Part shown: positions 57,566-64,000 of the stretch, one piece after another
Position numbering within the stretch: the first letter of the stretch is position 1
How the letters are laid out: the number at the start of each line of letters is the position of its first letter
Assembly (NCBI GenBank): GCA_028281325.1
Contig: JANQKC010000023.1
Location: forward strand, 1 to 64,000
Length of the DNA stretch: 64,000 nt
Direction: 5' to 3'
Source: Alphaproteobacteria bacterium
GTDB lineage: Bacteria; Pseudomonadota; Alphaproteobacteria; UBA8366
Notes under the pieces: generated by a model
The model's input: the letters and a program-made list of their open reading frames with translations, nothing else
Database searches by the model: none
What the model was told of the DNA's origin: nothing
Made by a program: the position numbers and the translations under genes

Positions 57566-59002
57566 ATGCCCGACCTCGACCTCTGTCTCAAATCCGCCAC
57601 GGAACTGCGGCGTTTGCTCGGCACCCGCGATCTATCGTCGCGCGAGCTGACCGAGGCCTGCCTTGCCCAGATCGAGCGCTTGCAGCCGAAGGTCAACGCT
57701 TTCGTCACGGTGGCCGGGGAACAGGCGCTGGCGCAGGCCGACGCGGCGGACGAATGCGCCGCCGGTGGGGCTGACCTGCCGGCGTTGCACGGGTTGCCGC
57801 TGGCCGTGAAGGACCTGATCCGCACGCGGGGCCTGCGCACCACCTTCGGGTCGCTGCTCTACGCTGATTACGTTCCCGACACGGACGATCTGCTGGCCGA
57901 ACGGTATCGCGCGGCGGGCGCGGTTTTCATCGGCAAGACCAATACGCCCGAGTTCGGCTGCGGCGGCGGCCAGACCACCAATGCCGTCGCGGGCGACACC
58001 CGCAATCCTTACGACCTGGAGCGCGCCTGCGGGTCCAGCAGCGGCGGGTCGGCGGTGGCGCTGGCGGCGCGGATGTCGCCGCTCGCCGACGGCAGCGATT
58101 TCGGCGGTTCGCTGCGGCATCCCGCCGGACACTGCAATGTCGTGGGGTTCCGGCCGTCGCCGGGGCGCGTCCCGTCCTATCCGGCCGAACTCGGCTGGTT
58201 CACGCTGCGCTCGGACGGACCGATGGGCCGCACCGTCGCGGACACCGCGTTGCTATTGTCGGTCCAAGCGGGCCCCGATCCACGGTCGCCCATCGCCTTG
58301 GACGAACCAGGCGATATGTTTGCGCAACCGCTCGAGCGCGACTTCAAGGGCGTGCGCATCGCTTTCAGCCCCGACCTCGGATTCCTGCCGGTCGACAGCC
58401 GCATCACCGACATCTTCGAGCGGCACCGCGCAACCTTCGAGGGGCTCGGGATGGAGGTGGTCGATACCGCGCCGGATCTGCGGGAAACCCTCGACGTCTT
58501 CAAGGTGCTGCGCGCTTGGCGGTACACGCTTTCCCACGGCGACCGCGTGCGCGATCCGGCGAAACGCGAAGTGATGAAACCGGACCTGGTCTGGAACACC
58601 GAACAAGGCTTCGAGATTTCGGCGGAGGAGGTGGCGCGCGCCGAAGGCAAACGCACTGAGCTGTACCATCACATGCGCACTTTCATGGACGACTATGACT
58701 ATCTGGTGATTCCGACCAATCCGACGCCGCCGCTCCCGATCGGCCAGACGTCGATCAAGGAAGTTGGCGGCAAGAAGATGGGCGACTATCTCGACGGCGG
58801 CGCGCTCAAGAGCGCCATCTCGACCGTCGGAAACCCCAGTATCTCGATGCCCGCCGGCTTTACCGACGAGGGGTGGCCCGTGGGCATCCAGATCGTGGGA
58901 CGGCATCGCGACGATCTCTCGGTGCTTCAAGTCGCCCATGCCTTCGAGCAGGCGACCGGCTTCGCCGACCGTCTTCCGCCGGTGCTCGACGAGGCACGCT
59001 AA
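57566..59002 (+). CDS. amidase (amidase signature family)
   Basis: 478 residues. The Ser-cisSer-Lys triad is in place: Lys in L-A-V-K-D-L near 76, cis-Ser in G-S-S-S-G-G-S-A near 152, and nucleophile Ser in S-D-F-G-G-S-L-R-H-P near 176. It hydrolyses amides to acids and ammonia; substrate unknown. The ATG follows GGAG by 7 bases. The stop overlaps that of the convergent Fe-S gene (CTAA). Two more amidases lie within 5 kb. Confidence 0.92.
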   Translation: MPDLDLCLKSATELRRLLGTRDLSSRELTEACLAQIERLQPKVNAFVTVAGEQALAQADAADECAAGGADLPALHGLPLAVKDLIRTRGLRTTFGSLLYADYVPDTDDLLAERYRAAGAVFIGKTNTPEFGCGGGQTTNAVAGDTRNPYDLERACGSSSGGSAVALAARMSPLADGSDFGGSLRHPAGHCNVVGFRPSPGRVPSYPAELGWFTLRSDGPMGRTVADTALLLSVQAGPDPRSPIALDEPGDMFAQPLERDFKGVRIAFSPDLGFLPVDSRITDIFERHRATFEGLGMEVVDTAPDLRETLDVFKVLRAWRYTLSHGDRVRDPAKREVMKPDLVWNTEQGFEISAEEVARAEGKRTELYHHMRTFMDDYDYLVIPTNPTPPLPIGQTSIKEVGGKKMGDYLDGGALKSAISTVGNPSISMPAGFTDEGWPVGIQIVGRHRDDLSVLQVAHAFEQATGFADRLPPVLDEAR

Positions 59003-60333
59003 CGGTCGGCAGCGCTCAGCGTCGGCACGGCTTCCAGGATGTCGCTGGCGATTACGTCGCGCAGCGTCTCCAGGTCGAGGCGATGGGTTTCGATGAGGTC
59101 GGCGGTATCGGCGAGGATGGCGTCAATGTCCCCCATTTCCTGCAGACGCTTATACAGGTCGGGAATGTGGATACCCATGCTTTCGCCGATCAGCTCCATG
59201 AAGTTCAGCGTTTCGAATGAAACCTGCGGCTGGAACTTGATCAGCTCGCGGTGACAGCCGTGGAAGATCGAGGCGAATGTCGTCACGCCGGCCTCGGCGG
59301 CGGCCTTGAACTCCATCTCGCGCAGGTCGGCCTTGTAGTCCGGCACGACGCCGAGATGGCTCGCCTGGGTGCTGAGGATCGGGACATCCAGTTCGACGAT
59401 TTCCAGCTCGGGAATGGCGCCGAGGACGCTTTTCACCGCGGCATTGATGCCGGGAAGGGCCGATCGTTCCTGGAGCGCCACGCGCTTGGGAACCGGATTG
59501 ACGAAGTGCGTCCTGAGCCGGTCGAGGTGTTCGTCGAAGAACTCGGTGATCGGGCTCAGGTCGAACGGCATCGCGCCGTGCGCATCTTCGTAGGCCGGCA
59601 GCGCCACTTCGCCGATCTGTATCTGACAGCTCGGGCACCAGGAGATCACCCGCTCGGCGCGCGGGCGTGACAGCCGTTCGATGGTGCTGAAACCGATGCG
59701 GCCGGCGATCTTCGCGTCCCCCTGCTTGAAGTGCTGAATGCCGCAACAGGTGGGAGCGCCGCCCATGACCTCGTAGGTCACATCCAGCGCATCGAGAACG
59801 TCGAGGATCAACAGGGCGATATGCGGCGTCTTGATCACGTTGCACCCGGCGTAGAACACGATATCCGGCGGGTCGGCCGGATAGTCTTCCTCGCGCCGCA
59901 AGGGCGGGTTCAGGCGCGCGTGGACCTCGGGGGACAGCAACATCCGCGAGATCATGCGCGTCGAGCGGTTCATGGTGTTGAAAAACTGCTTCGCCCCCTG
60001 GCGGACAACGTCCTCGCCCAGCCGTTCCTTGGACGCGATCCGCGCCATGTTGACCATGAAGCGCGGATTGACGCCGTAATCGCAGGCCGGGATGCATTTG
60101 CCGCTGTTCGTGCAGACCTCGGCAAAGCGGTCGGCGTCGGGCGTGCCCGGACCGCCGGAAAGCAGATCCAGCATGCCGCCAACGATTTCCTCGGCGTTGC
60201 CGGCATCCAACCCCGCCGGCCCGACCATGGGGCAGGCCTCGGCGCATTTCCCGCATTTCGTGCAGGCGTCGAGCGTGTCTTGGACGCGGCCGCCGACTGC
60301 TTCGAGGAATTTGACGCTGCCGTCTTCCGGCAC
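58999..60333 (-). CDS. (Fe-S)-binding heterodisulfide-reductase-like oxidoreductase subunit
   Basis: 444 residues. The first ferredoxin motif C-T-K-C-G-K-C-A-E-A-C-P (24-35) is complete. The second reads C-T-N-S-G-K-C-I-P-A-C, with Ser where the second Cys belongs, so that cluster may be altered or 3Fe. Two CCG-type Cys-rich domains follow (A-G-C-N-V-I..., P-T-C-C-G, W-C-P-S-C-Q and F-H-G-C-H). HdrD/GlpC-type subunits pass electrons from a flavoprotein oxidase to quinone or a thiol. The GTG at 60333 has AAAGAGG upstream. No flavin partner is adjacent. Confidence 0.85.
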   Translation of the reverse strand: MPEDGSVKFLEAVGGRVQDTLDACTKCGKCAEACPMVGPAGLDAGNAEEIVGGMLDLLSGGPGTPDADRFAEVCTNSGKCIPACDYGVNPRFMVNMARIASKERLGEDVVRQGAKQFFNTMNRSTRMISRMLLSPEVHARLNPPLRREEDYPADPPDIVFYAGCNVIKTPHIALLILDVLDALDVTYEVMGGAPTCCGIQHFKQGDAKIAGRIGFSTIERLSRPRAERVISWCPSCQIQIGEVALPAYEDAHGAMPFDLSPITEFFDEHLDRLRTHFVNPVPKRVALQERSALPGINAAVKSVLGAIPELEIVELDVPILSTQASHLGVVPDYKADLREMEFKAAAEAGVTTFASIFHGCHRELIKFQPQVSFETLNFMELIGESMGIHIPDLYKRLQEMGDIDAILADTADLIETHRLDLETLRDVIASDILEAVPTLSAADR

Positions 60334-60436
60334 GATGGGCCTCTTTCTTGACTGCTGTTTCCGCTGGCACTCTAGGCGGGTCGCCGGAAACCCGTCAAAG
60401 GGCATCGCCGGCAAACCATCCCGCAGCCTAGCAGCG

Positions 60437-61744
60437 CTAACCGAACACCGGCAGGTCCAATGCCTTGGCGGACCACCGTGCCATTCCGAGAAGCGTGGCC
60501 TCGTCGCCGCGCGGTTCGACGAACTGAACGCCGAGCGGCAGGCCGTTCGGTCCGTCGGTGACGGGAACCGTGAGACACGGAAGGTGCAACGCGGTCCACG
60601 CCCGATTGAACACGGCGTCTCCGGTCGAATGCAGGCCGAGCGGCGCTTCGCCGACGGCGCTCGGGGTCAGGATGACCTCGCCGGGTTCGAACAGGCTCGG
60701 CAGTTTGGCCCGGCAATCTTCTAGCGTTGCCATGATGCCGGCCCGTTCCGCCGCCGGTACGGCGAGGCCTTGCTCGATCAGCGCCCGGAAGCTCTCGCTG
60801 AGAGCGTCGCGATGATGCGTCCATTCGTGTTCGAACGCTTCGGCGGCTTGGAACGCCATGACGGCGCGTTGGCATGCCCCGGCGCGGTCGAGCGGCGGCG
60901 GCAGAGCGACGTCGCGGACGACGGCGCCCGCCTTTGCCAAACGGTCCGCCGTTTCTTCCAAAAGGGATTGCGTCTCCGGAGCCGCTGAATCCCAGTCGGG
61001 CGTGCGCACGAAGGCGACCTTCGGGGAGTCCATATGGGCAGGCACGCATGGCGTCCGGTCGGCAAGCACTGCGGAGACGACAGGAACGTCGTCGAGGCTC
61101 CGCACCATGATCCCGATGGTGTCCAAGTCGAACGCCAGCGGTTTCACGCCGGTCGTGTCGAACAATCCCCAGGCCGGTTTGTAGCCGATCACGCCGTTGA
61201 ACGCGGAGGGCCGGATCATCGATCCGCCCGTCTGGGTGCCGAGCGCCAGCGGCAGCATGCAATCGCCGACCGCGGCGGCGGAGCCGCTCGATGACCCGCC
61301 GGGCGTCCGGGTGCTGTCGCGTGGGTGCCGGGTGGGGCCGGGGAAGGTGGAGGCGAACTCGGTGGTCACGGTCTTCCCGAGAATGATCGCGCCGGCCTTG
61401 CGGAGCCGCGAGACGCAGACGGCGTCCTGCGCCAGCCGGTGCCCCTTGTAGATCGGCGAATTGTACTCGGTCGGCATGTCCGCGGTATCGATGATGTCCT
61501 TAATCCCCACCGGAATGCCGTAGAGCGGGCCGGACCCATGCGTTTCCGAGAGCCGCCGGGCGGCGTCGAGCGCTGCTTCGGCATCATAGTGCGCGAAGGC
61601 TTCGACCGCCGGTTCGCGCGCGGTGATCCGCTCCAGACAGCTCTCCATCAGCGCTTCGGGTGTCAGGTCCCCGGCGGCCATGGCCGCGGACGCGGCGGTG
61701 ATCGATAACTCATTCGGTGCTGCTTTCGTCGGCATGCGGTTCAT
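60437..61744 (-). CDS. amidase (amidase signature family)
   Basis: 435 residues. Lys is in V-G-I-K-D-I near 81, the Ser-rich loop T-P-G-G-S-S-S-G-S-A near 150, and nucleophile Ser in T-Q-T-G-G-S-M-I-R-P near 175. It differs from the other two amidases in its C-terminal half, so it is a separate enzyme rather than a recent copy. GAGAG precedes the ATG. Divergent from the enolase-superfamily gene, 160 bp apart. Confidence 0.9.
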   Translation of the reverse strand: MNRMPTKAAPNELSITAASAAMAAGDLTPEALMESCLERITAREPAVEAFAHYDAEAALDAARRLSETHGSGPLYGIPVGIKDIIDTADMPTEYNSPIYKGHRLAQDAVCVSRLRKAGAIILGKTVTTEFASTFPGPTRHPRDSTRTPGGSSSGSAAAVGDCMLPLALGTQTGGSMIRPSAFNGVIGYKPAWGLFDTTGVKPLAFDLDTIGIMVRSLDDVPVVSAVLADRTPCVPAHMDSPKVAFVRTPDWDSAAPETQSLLEETADRLAKAGAVVRDVALPPPLDRAGACQRAVMAFQAAEAFEHEWTHHRDALSESFRALIEQGLAVPAAERAGIMATLEDCRAKLPSLFEPGEVILTPSAVGEAPLGLHSTGDAVFNRAWTALHLPCLTVPVTDGPNGLPLGVQFVEPRGDEATLLGMARWSAKALDLPVFG

Positions 61745-61904
61745 CTCACTCTCGAATTTCAGGCATTCTGTCGCGTCGGCCGTTAAGTGCTACATTAATC
61801 TCGAATTAATCGAAATGCGCGGACGGCGTGGTCGGAACTTCCTGTTCCGCAATCAAGCTCAACCTGAGCGACTGTCGCGCCCTAGAAGACGGATGAGGTC
61901 CAGA

Positions 61905-63023
61905 ATGACGGCAACAATCAGTAAGGTCGAGGTTTTCGGTGTGGCGATGCCCTTGGTTGGCACGTTTACCAGTGGCGGCGTGTCCAAGAACGCCACGAAA
62001 TGCGTGGTGGTGCGGGTGACGGACAGCGACGGCATGGTCGGCATCAGCAGCATCGACCCCTCCACCCGAGCCGCGCCGCCCAATACCGCCGCGGACCTGG
62101 CTGCCGCCGTCCGGGACCGTCTGGGTCCGGCGATGATCGGGGAAGACCCGGTCAACATCAACCGGTTGTTCGAAATCGCCGCCAAGCTGATCCCGGCGCA
62201 ACCCTCGGCCGCGGCGGCGGTGGAGATGGCCTGTATCGAACTTGTCTGCCGCCGGAGCGGGATGGCGTTGCACGACTATGTGGGCGGAGCGGTCCTGGAC
62301 GAGGTGTTGTTCAACGGATGGGTTGGCGAGTTGCCGCCCGACGAAGCCGCCGCCGAGGCGAGGCAATGGCAGGATGCCGGGTTCCAGTCGCTGAAGATCA
62401 AGGTCGGCAACGCGGCCGACAAGGATAGTGCGCGTGTCATGGCAGTACGGGATGCCGTCGGCTCCGATATGAAACTGCGGATGGACGCCAACCAGCAATG
62501 CAACGTGGAACAGGCGCTGGCGCTGTGCCAGGCGGTCAGGCCCTGCGACATGCAACTGTTCGAGCAGCCGGTGCCGAAGGACGATTTGGAGGGGTTGGCG
62601 CGGGTCCGGCGCGAAGGCGGCATCGCCATCATGGCCGACGAATCCATCAGCGACCATGAAAGCCTGATCCGGGTCATCAACGCGGACTGCGCCGATTTCG
62701 TGAAGTTCGGCATCACGCAAGCCGGCGGCCTGCTACCGTCCGCGCGGATGATATCCACGGCGGAGGCGGCCGGACTCCAGGTCGTCATGGGCCACGGCTT
62801 CGGATTGGATCTAAGCACCATCGCGGAGATCATGCTCGGCGCCACGTCGCACAACATCCTGCCGGGATTGGAGTGTGTGGGCCCGCTCAAGGTGACGGAC
62901 ACGGTGGCCACGACACGGCTCGACATCGGCAAGGGCCGTCTTGCACTCCCGTCCGGGCCCGGCCTCGGCATCGATCTCGACGACGCGAAGCTGGCGCAAT
63001 ACAACCTGTCGGATCAGGGCTAG
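61905..63023 (+). CDS. enolase-superfamily enzyme (mandelate racemase / muconate lactonizing type)
   Basis: 372 residues. Catalytic K-x-K is S-L-K-I-K-V-G near 165. Metal ligands are Asp in R-M-D-A-N-Q near 193, Glu in F-E-Q-P-V near 219, and the third acidic site A-D-E-S-I near 246. A second Lys lies in K-F-G-I-T-Q near 268. The two Lys favour the MLE/dipeptide-epimerase subgroup over true mandelate racemase. GAGG lies 7 bases before the ATG at 61905. It is followed by an amidase 44 bp later, so the pair may share an operon and substrate. Confidence 0.88.
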   Translation: MTATISKVEVFGVAMPLVGTFTSGGVSKNATKCVVVRVTDSDGMVGISSIDPSTRAAPPNTAADLAAAVRDRLGPAMIGEDPVNINRLFEIAAKLIPAQPSAAAAVEMACIELVCRRSGMALHDYVGGAVLDEVLFNGWVGELPPDEAAAEARQWQDAGFQSLKIKVGNAADKDSARVMAVRDAVGSDMKLRMDANQQCNVEQALALCQAVRPCDMQLFEQPVPKDDLEGLARVRREGGIAIMADESISDHESLIRVINADCADFVKFGITQAGGLLPSARMISTAEAAGLQVVMGHGFGLDLSTIAEIMLGATSHNILPGLECVGPLKVTDTVATTRLDIGKGRLALPSGPGLGIDLDDAKLAQYNLSDQG

Positions 63024-63067
63024 GCGACGCTCGACCCGATCTGCGCGGCGTTGGAAGAGGAGGCCGT

Positions 63068-64000
63068 ATGACCGACCGTCCACTGCACTACAGGACCATT
63101 ACCGAACTCGCCACGATGGTGCGATCCGGCGCGGTTACGCCGACCGGACTGACCGAACATCTGATCGGTCGTATCGAGGCCTTGAACGGCCCGTTGAACG
63201 CCTTCAACCTGGTGACGGCGGATCGCGCCATGGCGGAAGCGGAATCGGCCGAGCGTTTGATGGCGTCGGGGCGGGATCTCGGTCCCTTGCACGGCATCCC
63301 CTATGCGGTGAAGGACCTCTACGACATCGTCGGCCTGCCTACCACCGCCGGGTCGCGGACCGTGGACGATGCGCCGAAGTCCGAAGAAAGCGAAGTGACG
63401 CGGCGTCTCGCGGCGGCGGGCATGATCGTCCTCGGCAAGACGGTCACGGTGGAGTTCGCCAAGGGCATCGTCGGGATCAACCATATCCAGGGCACGCCGC
63501 ACAATCCGTGGAGCGCGGAGCATTGCGTGCCGGGCGGGTCCAGCGCGGGGACGGCGGTGGCGGTGGCGAGCGGCATGGCGCCGATGGGGCTCGGCACCGA
63601 TACCGGGGGCTCGGTGCGGGCGCCGGCGGGTCTTTGCGGCACGGTCGGCCTCAAGACCACGGTCGGCAGGATCAGCCGATTCGGTATCTTCCCGCTCAGT
63701 TGGACCCTCGATTCCGCCGGACCGTTGACCCGCAGCGTGGAAGACGCCGCCCTCGTGTATCAAATCTTGCAAGGCGAGGATGCGCGGGACGACAGTACCG
63801 TCGGCATTCGCCCGACGGACGTCCTCGGCTCGTTGAAGGCGGGAGCCAAGGGGTTGCGGGTGGGTATCCCGCAGGATGTCTTCTTCGACGATCTCGACCC
63901 GGAGGTCGAGAAAGCCGTCGGCGCGGCGGCGGATGTCTTCCGCGACCTGGGCGCGACGGTGGAGAACATCGCGTATCCCGAGGCCACGGCGGCCGCCGCG
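63068..64000 (+). CDS. amidase, N-terminal part (cut by window end)
   Basis: 311 codons are visible, open to the last base. Lys is in Y-A-V-K-D-L near 80, cis-Ser in P-G-G-S-S-A-G-T-A near 157, and the nucleophile in T-D-T-G-G-S-V-R-A-P near 181. GAGGAGG lies 4 bases before the ATG. The C-terminal third is outside the window. Confidence 0.9.
   Translation, partial: MTDRPLHYRTITELATMVRSGAVTPTGLTEHLIGRIEALNGPLNAFNLVTADRAMAEAESAERLMASGRDLGPLHGIPYAVKDLYDIVGLPTTAGSRTVDDAPKSEESEVTRRLAAAGMIVLGKTVTVEFAKGIVGINHIQGTPHNPWSAEHCVPGGSSAGTAVAVASGMAPMGLGTDTGGSVRAPAGLCGTVGLKTTVGRISRFGIFPLSWTLDSAGPLTRSVEDAALVYQILQGEDARDDSTVGIRPTDVLGSLKAGAKGLRVGIPQDVFFDDLDPEVEKAVGAAADVFRDLGATVENIAYPEATAAAA

Noticed and set aside
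1-64000. CRISPR arrays, prophage genes, toxin-antitoxin pairs or rRNA
   Set aside because: No regularly spaced repeats, phage structural genes, TA-type pairs or rRNA motifs were seen on either strand.

Overview
The window reads as chromosome of a GC-rich alphaproteobacterium, most likely Rhodospirillales or a close relative; no single gene fixes the genus. The clues are overall gene content (coq7, typA, prfC, leuCD, arfB, pmbA, 17-kDa-type surface lipoproteins), a hydroquinone-based respiratory repertoire, and dense packing with many 1-4 base start/stop overlaps. There are no rRNA genes, no CRISPR array, and only the tail of one insertion sequence (IS630-type, bases 1-98).

The most notable content is two genes in which an in-frame UGA sits exactly where the family carries a redox Cys, with the reading frame intact on both sides. 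One encodes a UGSC-family (seleno)protein (17029-18759, UGA at codon 98). The other encodes a DUF427-family protein (55638-56078, UGA at codon 79). Each UGA is followed by a possible bacterial SECIS hairpin with CCGTGC at its tip, so I infer that this organism decodes UGA as selenocysteine. The Sec machinery genes (selA, selB, selC, selD) are not in the window.

Layout. 1-4044: end of an IS630-type element, then a minus-strand run SnoaL-like / TPR-glycosyltransferase / YqaA-like / dsbB / coq7. 4133-11290: a promoter plus tRNA-Leu, followed by a minus-strand iron-siderophore uptake locus (FecI sigma, FecR, STN-TonB receptor, DUF3649, PepSY reductase, DUF3325) that is visibly less GC-rich than its flanks. 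11515-16457: small membrane protein, hydroxyacid dehydrogenase, SDR, and small lipoproteins or unknowns among several RNA hairpins. 16566-18821: a small repeat-type protein and the UGSC selenoprotein gene under near-identical promoter elements. 18851-24345: NIT-type chemoreceptor, a Zn-metallopeptidase gene with a frame shift at a T8 tract, a PdxA paralogue, and a GT87 protein.

24599-32969: fadB-like fusion, leuCD, typA, a DksA-like protein, DUF547 plus a TIGR04283-like glycosyltransferase. 33018-38884: ferritin-like diiron protein, DUF3047, alpha-methylacyl-CoA racemase, family I CoA-transferase, double-hotdog dehydratase; these last three fit branched-chain or steroid-like acyl-CoA catabolism. 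39021-48964: OmpA, a secreted unknown, prfC, threonine dehydratase-like, two-subunit aconitase X, secreted creatininase-like protein, SDR, GT4. 49128-52129: an Lrp regulator divergent from an AceE-like 2-oxoacid dehydrogenase E1, resembling the mdeR/mdeB arrangement. 52227-57452: surface lipoprotein, DinB, pmbA, MAPEG, DUF427 selenoprotein, arfB, methyltransferase. 57566-64000: three amidases around an Fe-S oxidoreductase and an enolase-superfamily enzyme, a catabolic neighbourhood cut off by the window edge.
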